Part shown: piece after piece, positions 1 through 5,484 of the stretch
How positions within the stretch are numbered: position 1 is the first letter of the stretch
Layout: each line of letters begins with the position of its first letter
Assembly: GCA_031255695.1 (NCBI GenBank)
Contig: JAIRSA010000141.1
Span: forward strand, 1 to 6,231
DNA length: 6,231 nt
Direction: 5' to 3'
Origin: Eubacteriales Family XIII. Incertae Sedis bacterium
GTDB taxonomy: Bacteria > Bacillota > Clostridia > Peptostreptococcales > Anaerovoracaceae
The notes under the pieces: model-generated
Database searches by the model: none
What the model was told of the DNA's origin: nothing
What the model saw: the letters and a program-made list of their open reading frames with translations, nothing else
Made by a program: the position numbers and the translations under genes

Positions 1-108
1 CTCGTGCATATGGGCATACCGCTAGAAAACATAGAAGGCATCCTTAAGGCAAGGAGCGCGAAGATCGGGAACCTGAAGCCCGTGCACGCATCCGACCACG
101 ACAGCTGA
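1..108 (+). CDS. Possible C-terminal end of an unidentified protein (partial)
   Basis: An open frame enters at the left edge and ends at TGA 106-108, giving 35 residues. It contains HMGIPLENIEGIL and ends ...VHASDHDS. Spacing of Ile and Leu suggests an amphipathic helix. About three quarters of the third codon positions are G or C, in keeping with the real genes here. The other two forward frames hit stops within the first 45 bases. The pattern MGIPLENIEGIL-x4 is loosely like the last helix of tyrosine recombinases, but the expected GH motif and catalytic Tyr are not visible. It is also loosely like a MerR-type 'LGxxLxxIxxIL' helix. I do not recognise the family. With only 35 codons, a chance open frame cannot be excluded. 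If real, it converges on the regulator gene that ends at 261. Confidence 0.4.
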   Translation, partial: LVHMGIPLENIEGILKARSAKIGNLKPVHASDHDS

Positions 109-260
109 CGAGAAGGCGCGATAGCAAGCGCCATAGCAAAAGAGATCGTCAGCCGGGCAGGGCGTGTAGAACAACGCAAAGCGTCTCTGTAAGGGCGGGC
201 GCCAGCTCATTTCGGGCACTTCGCTTTTCATGGCTGCGCGGCGGGGCCGGCCCGCGTCGG

Positions 261-683
261 CTATTTGCAGAACTCCTGGATGGCGTCGCGCAGGAACTCC
301 GCCATGCCGGGCGCGATGTTGTCGTAGTAGGCCTTGAAGCGTTCATCGGCGACATACATCTGCGCCATTCCGAGATGCATCTCTTTGCTGTATTGCCCGT
401 CGGGCCAGTAGAAACAAAGCCATTCCTTGTGCAGCCCGCATGCCTTTTGCGCGAGCGGGCCGGCGGGATCGCCTTGGGCGAGGGCGGCTTTCAGCGTGCT
501 GCCCAGTTCCTGCGTCAGCCGTTCGGATTCTTCGTATTGCTCCTTCGTCATGCCTTTCAGCTGGGCGTTGGAGCGGTCCATGATCTCGTCGCCGTGCTTG
601 GCGCGCAGTTCCTCGCCGTACTGGCGCTCATTGTCGTCGATCAGCTTCTGCTTGAAGCCTTCGAATCTTTCTGTATCACTCAT
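261..683 (-). CDS. Predicted internal-start product: stand-alone TipAS domain (140 aa)
   Basis: An in-frame ATG at 681-683 (Met115 of the full protein, beginning MSDTERFEGFK) sits exactly at the junction of the MerR coiled coil and the TipAS domain. It is preceded by AAGGAG with an 8-nt spacer, as good a ribosome binding site as that of the full-length gene. Initiation here would release a 140-residue ligand-binding domain without the DNA-binding part. In Streptomyces lividans, tipA makes both a full TipAL and an abundant TipAS of about this size from an internal start (established knowledge), where TipAS titrates the drug. That this gene does the same is inference from SD quality and placement. 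The alternative is that the Lys-Gly-Glu codons mimic an SD by chance. Confidence 0.55.
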   Translation of the reverse strand: MSDTERFEGFKQKLIDDNERQYGEELRAKHGDEIMDRSNAQLKGMTKEQYEESERLTQELGSTLKAALAQGDPAGPLAQKACGLHKEWLCFYWPDGQYSKEMHLGMAQMYVADERFKAYYDNIAPGMAEFLRDAIQEFCK

Positions 684-1025
684 GGAAATCTCTCCTTTCA
701 TCTCTTGGATGCTCTTTTCGACGTTGCGGATCAGGATGTCGATCTGCCCGCGCCTGGCCTTGAGCGCCGCTAGGTGCCCGTTCAGCACGGGGAGCGGCTC
801 GAAGCCCGGCGCCGACAGGATCTGCTTGATGCTGGCCAGGCCTACGCCCAGCTCGCGGTAAAACAGGATCTGCTGCAAACGCCCCACTTCCGGCCTGCCG
901 TAAATGCGGTAGCCGTTCGAGCCGTCCCGGCGCGGCCGCAGCAGCCCGCATTCCTCATAGTAGCGGAGCGTCCGGGCGCTTACGCCCGCGATCTTCGCCA
1001 GCCCGTTGATCGTGTATTCTTCCAT
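261..1025 (-). CDS. MerR-family transcriptional regulator with C-terminal TipAS ligand-binding domain
   Basis: This 254-residue protein is a probable ligand-responsive DNA-binding activator of the TipA/Mta type. Residues 4-29 form the helix-turn-helix, with VSARTLRYYEECGLL typical of MerR proteins. The wing carries GYRIY near residues 39-43, and LGVGLASIKQIL follows at 59-70. Residues about 78-112 form the dimerisation helix. Residues about 117-254 match TipAS, with FEGFKQKLIDDNE, MTKEQY, HKEW, EMHLGMAQMYVADERF and a PGMAEFLRDAI end. TipAS domains of known members bind hydrophobic or thiopeptide-like compounds. Cysteines here are at 26, 196, 204 and 253; I cannot say whether any plays the covalent-capture role known in Streptomyces TipA. 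The start at 1025 was chosen because GGAGG lies 8 nt upstream and MEEYTINGLAK is the usual N-terminus. In-frame ATGs at 1040 and 1088 would add 5 or 21 residues from repeated DNA. It is transcribed divergently from nifJ and is probably autoregulated through the operator at 1179-1209. Confidence 0.93.
   Translation of the reverse strand: MEEYTINGLAKIAGVSARTLRYYEECGLLRPRRDGSNGYRIYGRPEVGRLQQILFYRELGVGLASIKQILSAPGFEPLPVLNGHLAALKARRGQIDILIRNVEKSIQEMKGEISMSDTERFEGFKQKLIDDNERQYGEELRAKHGDEIMDRSNAQLKGMTKEQYEESERLTQELGSTLKAALAQGDPAGPLAQKACGLHKEWLCFYWPDGQYSKEMHLGMAQMYVADERFKAYYDNIAPGMAEFLRDAIQEFCK
692..697 (-). promoter_or_regulatory. Internal ribosome binding site (AAGGAG) inside the MerR-TipAS gene
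   Basis: On the minus strand AAGGAG lies 8 nt before the ATG at 683. It is formed by the Lys-Gly-Glu codons at the domain boundary. It decides the predicted TipAS-only start. Confidence 0.55.
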
Positions 1026-1100
1026 TATATATGCCTCCATTATATGTGCATCCTTTATCCCCCCATTATATATGCCTACTTTATGCATCCTTTATGCGCC
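1022..1100 (-). repeat. Imperfect tandem duplication (~40 bp) in the regulator leader
   Basis: Two imperfect copies of a unit of about 40 bp lie side by side. A 15-mer (CCATTATATATGCCT, plus strand) occurs at 1022-1036 and 1063-1077. A 12-mer (TGCATCCTTTAT) occurs at 1047-1058 and 1084-1095. A related CCATTATATGTGC sits at 1037-1049. Read on the minus strand, each copy supplies TATAATGG, AAAGGATGCA and extra ATG codons, at 1088, 1066, 1051, 1040 and 1025. The segment lies in the 5' leader between the predicted promoter and the preferred start. It is the reason the reading frame can be extended upstream. Confidence 0.75.
1034..1038 (-). promoter_or_regulatory. Ribosome binding site fixing the regulator start
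   Basis: GGAGG on the minus strand, 8 nt before ATG 1025. Of the in-frame candidates, ATG 1040 has only AAAGGA about 10 nt upstream, and ATG 1088 has AAAGG directly abutting the start. The 1025 start is therefore preferred. Confidence 0.65.
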
Positions 1101-1178
1101 TCATTGTCCTACGCCCATGCCGCCGCCCCTCGCCCGCCGCACGCTTCGGATCGGGCGGCCCGCCCGCCTCACAAGAAC

Positions 1179-1209
1179 AATATAAACCTTCACGTAAGGT
1201 GAATGTCAA
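1179..1209 (-). promoter_or_regulatory. MerR-type operator-promoter with 19-bp spacer, driving the regulator gene
   Basis: On the minus strand a perfect -35 TTGACA (1204-1209) is separated by 19 bp from a -10 TATATT (1179-1184). A 19-bp rather than 17-bp spacer is the hallmark of promoters activated by MerR proteins through DNA distortion (established knowledge). The spacer holds the dyad ACCTTCACGTAAGGT (1186-1200) and an overlapping TTCAC-N5-GTGAA (1189-1203), both centred between the two promoter elements. ACCTT...AAGGT half-sites are common in MerR-family operators. Predicted initiation near 1172 leaves a leader of about 147 nt before ATG 1025. Autoregulation is inference. Confidence 0.75.
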
Positions 1210-1211
1210 TG

Positions 1212-1239
1212 GTATTTTTGATATTTGTAAAAAAAATAC
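1212..1239. repeat. AT-rich inverted repeat beside the MerR-type promoter
   Basis: GTATTTTT (1212-1219) and AAAAATAC (1232-1239) form a perfect 8-bp inverted repeat around a 12-bp centre. It lies just upstream of the regulator's -35 box. It could act as an A/T-rich UP element or as an operator for another factor. No known regulator site was recognised in it. Confidence 0.4.
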
Positions 1240-1272
1240 GGCGAGTGAAAAATGGGATGAAAAAAAAGTACG

Positions 1273-1294
1273 AAAAAGCACACAAAAAAGCACA
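1273..1294 (+). repeat. Short direct repeat in the A-tract-rich divergent region
   Basis: AAAAAGCACA occurs twice (1273-1282 and 1285-1294), 12 bp apart, in a stretch of A-runs from 1231 to 1294 in otherwise GC-rich DNA. Such A-tracts can bend DNA or act as an UP element for the nifJ promoter. No specific binder is implied. Confidence 0.4.
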
Positions 1295-1307
1295 GGGCAA
1301 TATACAA

Positions 1308-1341
1308 ATGGCTACACTTTTTTCCTAATCTATGATAGAAT
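1308..1341 (+). promoter_or_regulatory. Candidate nifJ promoter
   Basis: The best -10 boxes between the A-rich stretch and nifJ are TATGAT (1331-1336) and the overlapping TAGAAT (1336-1341). The -35 partners at 17-bp spacing are weak: ATGGCT at 1308-1313 and TACACT at 1313-1318. Either would start RNA around 1342-1348 and give a leader of about 90 nt. The weak -35 suggests an activator or UP-element contribution, which is inference. Confidence 0.35.
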
Positions 1342-1424
1342 GGCATAAAAGAAAAACAGGGCGGCAAATCAGCTGCAAAAACGCCATAATTTTGGGTATT
1401 AGCCGAAGAAACAGTGTGAAAAGT

Positions 1425-1433
1425 GAGGAAGGA
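1425..1433 (+). promoter_or_regulatory. Ribosome binding site deciding the nifJ start
   Basis: GAGGAAGGA ends 3 nt before ATG 1437, and its GAGG core lies 8 nt away. It supports the start MAFTKVIDGNEAAAY, the normal PFOR N-terminus, over the upstream in-frame ATG at 1332. Confidence 0.8.
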
Positions 1434-1436
1434 ACA

Positions 1437-4400
1437 ATGGCATTCACAAAAGTAATTGACGGCAACGAAGCTGCGGCATATGTCTCGTACGCCTTCACGG
1501 AAATCGCCGCGATCTATCCCATAACGCCGTCGTCGCCGATGGCTGAAAAGACCGACGAATGGTCGGCGCTGGGGAAGAAGAACATCTTTGGGCAGGAGGT
1601 GTCATTGGTAGAAATGCAGTCGGAGGCGGGCGCCATCGGGGTCTTGCACGGCGCGCTGGAAGCCGGCGCCTACGCGACATCCTATACGTCTTCACAGGGA
1701 TTGCTGCTGATGCTCCCGACAATGCATCGGATCGCGGGAAGCAGGCTTCCGGCCGTGCTGCATGTGGCCTCGCGCACTGTGGGCACGCACGCCATGTCCA
1801 TCTTCGGGGATCACTCGGACGTGATGAATTGCCGCGCGACGGGCTTCGCGATGCTTTCGTCGGCAAGCGTCCAGGAGGCAGCCGATCTTGCGGCGGTCGC
1901 GCACCTGACCGCGATAAAATGCCGGATGGCGGTCATGCACTTCTTCGACGGTTTCAGGACTTCCCATGAAATGCAGAAGGTCGAGCTGCCGGACTACGCG
2001 GTCCTGGGCGATATGGCCGATTGGGAGGCGATGGAGCGTTTCAGGGCTGGGTCGCTGAACCCGGAACACCCGACGCTGCGCAATACAGTGCAGAACCCGG
2101 ATGTCTATTTTCAGTCCAGAGAAGCGAACAATATATATTACGACGGGATCCCGCAAGTATTCGAAGAATATATGCGTAAAATCGGCGAGGCCACGGGCAG
2201 GGAATACAAGCTGTTCGATTATTACGGCGCCGCCGACGCGGAACGGGTCGTCATAGCCATGGGCTCGGTCAGCGGGACCGCACGGGAAGTCGTGGAGGCG
2301 CTGAACGCGCGCGGCGAGAAAGTCGGCTTTATCCAAGTGCATCTGTACAGGCCGTTTTCCGTAAAACATTTCCTGGCCGCGCTGCCAAAGACGGCGAAGG
2401 CCATTTCCGTGCTCGACAGGACCAAGGAGAGCGGCGCCATAGGCGAGCCGCTGTACCAGGACATCTGCGCGGTGTTCGCGGGCGCGGGCGACCGCCCCCT
2501 CATACTCGGCGGGCGCTACGGCCTCTCGTCAAAGGACACGACCCCGTCGCAGATCAAAGCCGTCTTCGACAATATGAAAGCCGGGCGCCCGCAGGATCAT
2601 TTCACGATAGGCATCGTGGACGACGTCAGCTTCCTGTCGCTGAGCGAAGACGAGACGGACGAGATCCAGTATGCGGGCGGCATAATCAACTGCAAATTTT
2701 GGGGGCTCGGCTCCGACGGGACAGTCGGCGCGAACAAGAATTCGATCAAGATTATCGGCGAGAACACGGATATGTCCGTGCAGGCCTATTTCGAGTATGA
2801 CACGAAAAAATCCTACGGCGTCACCAAATCGCATCTGCGTTTCGGGGAGCGCGAGATACTTTCGTCATACCTCGTCAAAAAAGCGGACTTCGTCGCCTGC
2901 CACAACCAATCCTATCTGGCCAAATACGATATATTGACAGAGCTGAAACCCAAAGGGGTTTTCCTCCTCAACTGCGACAGGGAAGAGGCGGACCTGGACG
3001 AAGTGCTGCCGGCGCACGTGAGGCGCTATATCGCCGAGAACGATATTTCCTTCCACATTATAGACGCGGGCGGCATCGCGAGGGGCGTAGGCTTGGGCGA
3101 ACGTGCCAATATAGTGCTGCAAGCGGCCTTCTTCAAGCTGAGCGGCATCATCGCGACTGACAAGGTGAAATCGCTGATGGAGGGCGCGGTCAGGGAGACG
3201 TACAGGAAAAAGGGCGAGGAACTCGTCGCCTTGAATATAAAAGCGATAAACGTCGGCCTGGACGGCGTGCGGAAGGTTTCGGTGCCCGATGCGTGGAAAT
3301 CGCTCGAACTGCCAGAGCCGCAGGGCGACGGCGGCCAGGCGGGGCATCCGGATTTCATCAAGAATGTACTGATCCCGATAAATGCGCAAAAAGGGGACGA
3401 ACTGCCCGTAAGCGCATTGCTGCCGTATTCCGACGGGACCATGCCGCTCGGTACGACCGCCTACGAAAAAAGGGGCACGTCGCTGTGGCTTCCGGTATGG
3501 GAGAAAGAGCATTGTGCGCAATGCAACAGGTGTGCGCTGGTATGTTCCCACGCGGTAATACGCCCGTATCTGCTGGACGAGGGCGAGGCAAAAGCGGCCC
3601 CGCCGGGATTTGAGGCCATCCCTGCGGTGGGCGGGAAGGCTGCGGGGATGTCCTACAGCATACAGATCAGCGATCCGGACTGCACGGGCTGCGGCAGCTG
3701 CGCGAGTGCCTGCCCGGCGAAAACCAAGGCGCTCCGCATGGTCCCGGCCAGCGAGAAGGACTCTGACGGCTCTCATTGGGAATACGGGCTCCGCGTTTCG
3801 GAAAAGGAGGGCATCGTAGACAGGAACACAGTCAAGGGAAGCCAGTTCAGGCAGCCGCTCTGCGAGTTCTCCGGCGCCTGCGGCGGCTGCGGGGAAACGC
3901 CGTACGCGAAGCTGCTCACGCAGTTGTTCGGCGATCGGATGTACTGGGCCAACGCTACGGGCTGCTCGCAGGCCTGGGGCGCCGCCATGCCTTCCATACC
4001 ATATACGGTGAACAGCCGCGGGCATGGCCCCGCGTGGTCCAATTCGCTGTTCGAAAATAACGCGGAATTCAGCCTTGGCCTGCTGCTTGCCGAAAGGCAG
4101 CAGCGCAGCAAGGTACGGATTTTGGCGGCGAAGCTTAAGGATATCCTGCCCGGGGGCGCTGCGGGGGATGCCGGTGCCGAGGGTGACGCCGGTGCCTGCG
4201 CCGCAGGCGGGGATGCGGCCGGGGCCTTGGCTGGCTGGCTGGGCGCGTTTGAGGATATCGACAAGTCATATGAGGCGTCCATGCGCCTTGAGCCATTGCT
4301 GCGCGGGATGGCCGCATCCGGGGACGGCGAGGCCGCATCGCTGGCCCGCGGGATCCTGTCAAAGAAGGAATTCCTGTCAAAGAAAACGGTGTGGATGTAC

Positions 4401-5033
4401 GGAGGCGACGGCTGGGCCTACGATATCGGATATGGCGGGCTTGACCATGTCGTCGCCATGGGCGAGGATATGAATGTGCTCATCGTGGACACGGAGGTCT
4501 ATTCCAATACAGGCGGCCAGTCGTCGAAGGCGACGCCATTGGGCGCCGTTGCGCAGTTCCAGTCTTCGGGCAAGAAGAGCCCCAAGAAGGATCTGGGCAG
4601 GCAGCTGATGAGCTACGGGAACGTATACGTGGCGTCCGTGTCGATGGGCGCCGACGCGGGCCAGCTTATCAAAGCCATTGTCGAGGCGGAGTCGTATAAG
4701 GGCCCGTCCGTGATCATCGCCTATGCCCCCTGCATCGCGCACGGCATAAAGGCGGGCATGAGCCAGGCGCAGAACGAGATGAAGCGCGCGGTGGAGTCGG
4801 GATATTGGCCGCTGTACAGATATGATCCGCGCAGGGAAAACCCGTTCCAGATGGACAGCAAGGAGCCTAAGCTCTCCTACCAGGAATTCCTCGACGGCGA
4901 AGACAGATACGCGTCGCTGAAGATATCGTTCCCGCAGAACGCGGAGGAACTGTTCGCGGAAGCCGAGCGGAGGGCGAAGGAAAGCATAAAGGAGTATCAG
5001 AAGATGGGCGGCCAGGGCGGCCTGCGGCAGTAA
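1437..5033 (+). CDS. nifJ: Pyruvate:ferredoxin (flavodoxin) oxidoreductase, single-chain
   Basis: This cytoplasmic homodimeric enzyme converts pyruvate and CoA to acetyl-CoA and CO2, passing electrons to ferredoxin; it is central to anaerobic energy metabolism. The protein has 1198 residues. Domain I (about 1-255) has YPITPSSPMAE at 27-37, EMQSEAG at 59-65 with the probable thiamine-activating Glu63, and Arg113. Domain II (about 256-410) carries GEPLYQD. Domain III (about 411-625) has GLGSDGTVGANKNSIK. A ferredoxin-like domain binds two [4Fe-4S] clusters, through Cys693/696/699 with 759 and Cys749/752/755 with 703. The proximal cluster ligands are Cys815, Cys818, Cys843 and Cys1099. The thiamine-diphosphate motif runs from GDGW (990-993) to NTGGQ (1024-1028). 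All key residues are present. A Gly/Ala/Asp-rich stretch at 906-930 looks inserted. The stop is followed by a 48-bp tandem repeat and a hairpin, so the gene is probably monocistronic. It is divergent from the MerR-TipAS gene. Confidence 0.98.
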   Translation: MAFTKVIDGNEAAAYVSYAFTEIAAIYPITPSSPMAEKTDEWSALGKKNIFGQEVSLVEMQSEAGAIGVLHGALEAGAYATSYTSSQGLLLMLPTMHRIAGSRLPAVLHVASRTVGTHAMSIFGDHSDVMNCRATGFAMLSSASVQEAADLAAVAHLTAIKCRMAVMHFFDGFRTSHEMQKVELPDYAVLGDMADWEAMERFRAGSLNPEHPTLRNTVQNPDVYFQSREANNIYYDGIPQVFEEYMRKIGEATGREYKLFDYYGAADAERVVIAMGSVSGTAREVVEALNARGEKVGFIQVHLYRPFSVKHFLAALPKTAKAISVLDRTKESGAIGEPLYQDICAVFAGAGDRPLILGGRYGLSSKDTTPSQIKAVFDNMKAGRPQDHFTIGIVDDVSFLSLSEDETDEIQYAGGIINCKFWGLGSDGTVGANKNSIKIIGENTDMSVQAYFEYDTKKSYGVTKSHLRFGEREILSSYLVKKADFVACHNQSYLAKYDILTELKPKGVFLLNCDREEADLDEVLPAHVRRYIAENDISFHIIDAGGIARGVGLGERANIVLQAAFFKLSGIIATDKVKSLMEGAVRETYRKKGEELVALNIKAINVGLDGVRKVSVPDAWKSLELPEPQGDGGQAGHPDFIKNVLIPINAQKGDELPVSALLPYSDGTMPLGTTAYEKRGTSLWLPVWEKEHCAQCNRCALVCSHAVIRPYLLDEGEAKAAPPGFEAIPAVGGKAAGMSYSIQISDPDCTGCGSCASACPAKTKALRMVPASEKDSDGSHWEYGLRVSEKEGIVDRNTVKGSQFRQPLCEFSGACGGCGETPYAKLLTQLFGDRMYWANATGCSQAWGAAMPSIPYTVNSRGHGPAWSNSLFENNAEFSLGLLLAERQQRSKVRILAAKLKDILPGGAAGDAGAEGDAGACAAGGDAAGALAGWLGAFEDIDKSYEASMRLEPLLRGMAASGDGEAASLARGILSKKEFLSKKTVWMYGGDGWAYDIGYGGLDHVVAMGEDMNVLIVDTEVYSNTGGQSSKATPLGAVAQFQSSGKKSPKKDLGRQLMSYGNVYVASVSMGADAGQLIKAIVEAESYKGPSVIIAYAPCIAHGIKAGMSQAQNEMKRAVESGYWPLYRYDPRRENPFQMDSKEPKLSYQEFLDGEDRYASLKISFPQNAEELFAEAERRAKESIKEYQKMGGQGGLRQ
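4152..4226 (+). repeat. Gly/Ala/Asp-rich low-complexity insert within nifJ
   Basis: Codons 906-930 of nifJ encode an imperfect GAxGDAGA-type series in GC-rich DNA. It lies between the proximal-cluster region and the thiamine motif, where PFORs vary in length. The protein is some 20-25 residues longer than clostridial PFORs of about 1,170-1,180 residues, which this insert could account for. Frame and conserved flanks are intact, so it is probably a surface loop. Confidence 0.5.
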
Positions 5034-5039
5034 AAGCCC

Positions 5040-5217
5040 GGCGCGGCCCCTGCGCCCCCGGCTGGCGCCACTTTCGCCTGCCCGGCCGGCGCGGCCCCCG
5101 CACCCTCGGCTGGCGCCACTTTCGCCTGCCCGGCAGACGCGGCCCCGACCCGCCCGGCTGGCGCCACTTTCGCCTGCCTGGCCGGCGCGGTCCCCGCACC
5201 CCCTGCCCTGCCCGCCG
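5040..5217. repeat. 48-bp tandem repeat, three full copies and one partial
   Basis: Full copies lie at 5040-5087, 5088-5135 and 5136-5183, with a degenerate partial copy from 5184 to about 5217. The period is exactly 48 bp. A 24-bp core is identical in all three copies (5059-5082, 5107-5130, 5155-5178). It contains the palindrome TGGCGCCA and a possible small hairpin, GGCGCCACTTTCGCC. The remaining half varies. The plus strand is C-rich and A-poor. The array starts 7 bp after the nifJ stop and ends before the terminator hairpin, so it would form the nifJ 3' untranslated region. There are no spacers, so it is not CRISPR; it resembles a minisatellite. Confidence 0.92.
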
Positions 5218-5241
5218 TATTATATCCTTTCGGGACCGTAC

Positions 5242-5265
5242 GAAGGCCCTTCGGGGCCTTCTGTT
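5242..5265 (+). terminator. Hairpin terminator after nifJ
   Basis: GAAGGCCC-TTCG-GGGCCTTC (5242-5261) is a perfect 8-bp stem closed by a C(UUCG)G tetraloop, an exceptionally stable loop. It is followed by TGTT, a weak U-tract. It lies about 210 bases after the nifJ stop and is probably the nifJ transcript end. The weak U-run leaves open a role as an RNA 3'-end stabiliser. Confidence 0.65.
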
Positions 5266-5354
5266 GGGCCCACCCGAGAACGCCAGGATCCGTGTGTCAG
5301 CTCCGCGAGGCGTACGCATTGAAACAGGCGAATCGGGGAATCCCAAGGGGAGCG

Positions 5355-5412
5355 AAATTTCTTCAAAAAGTTTGAAAAAACTATTGCATTATCGCCCCGG
5401 ATGTATTATACT
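5355..5412 (+). promoter_or_regulatory. Strong promoter for the S10 operon with A-rich UP element
   Basis: TTGCAT (5384-5389), a 17-bp spacer and TATACT (5407-5412) form a good sigma-A-type promoter, with predicted initiation near 5419. Immediately upstream, 5355-5383 is A/T-rich with runs of five and six A and the dyad TTCAAA-AAG-TTTGAA (5362-5376), in the style of UP elements of rRNA and ribosomal-protein promoters in Firmicutes. I see no other plausible -10 box between 5456 and rpsJ. Confidence 0.72.
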
Positions 5413-5431
5413 GAGAAAGCTTGCGAATAAA

Positions 5432-5455
5432 AGGCGGTATTACGCCTGTTTTTTT
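5432..5455 (+). terminator. Promoter-proximal intrinsic terminator (possible attenuator) before the S10 leader
   Basis: AGGCG-GTATTA-CGCCT (5432-5447) is a perfect 5-bp stem, followed after one G by seven T (5449-5455). It begins only about 14 nt after the predicted start site of the promoter at 5384-5412 and would release an RNA of about 37 nt. AATAAA precedes the stem, so it also has a moderate U-tract on the opposite strand. It may insulate the S10 operon from nifJ read-through, attenuate the S10 promoter, or both. Confidence 0.72.
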
Positions 5456-5484
5456 GCGGGTGCGCGTTGAGGCGGGAGGTTGCT

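Noticed and set aside
22..231. Minus-strand open frame of 69 codons after the regulator gene
   Set aside because: No SD before its start, no recognisable domain, and it overlaps the more plausible rightward tail at 1-108.
241..255. Terminator for the regulator gene
   Set aside because: GCGGG-GCCGG-CCCGC is a short GC palindrome just after the stop, but no T-run follows on the minus strand.
1212..1239. FNR-like or Rex-like site (TTGAT...GTAAA)
   Set aside because: The second half-site matches poorly (3 of 5 for FNR) and the Rex TTGTGA...TCACAA pattern is absent.
1332..1436. Upstream in-frame ATG extending PFOR by 35 residues
   Set aside because: The ATG lies within the candidate -10 box, lacks a ribosome binding site, and the extra residues are not PFOR-like. 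ATG 1437 has a strong SD and the normal N-terminus.
2865..4025. Long antisense open frame (386 codons) inside nifJ
   Set aside because: It is the shadow of GC-rich third positions in nifJ. Its translation is Arg/Ala/His-rich without any domain, and the sense strand encodes an intact conserved enzyme.
5040..5217. CRISPR array
   Set aside because: The repeats are contiguous with a 48-bp period and no unique spacers; no cas genes are present.
4867..5346. Minus-strand Arg/Pro-rich frame across the 48-bp repeats
   Set aside because: It overlaps nifJ antisense. All frames in the repeat are open because of base composition, and no SD or domain is evident.
5264..5470. 68-codon plus-strand frame between the two terminators
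   Set aside because: It begins at TTG in the distal part of a hairpin region and spans a promoter and a terminator, so it cannot be an ordinary gene.
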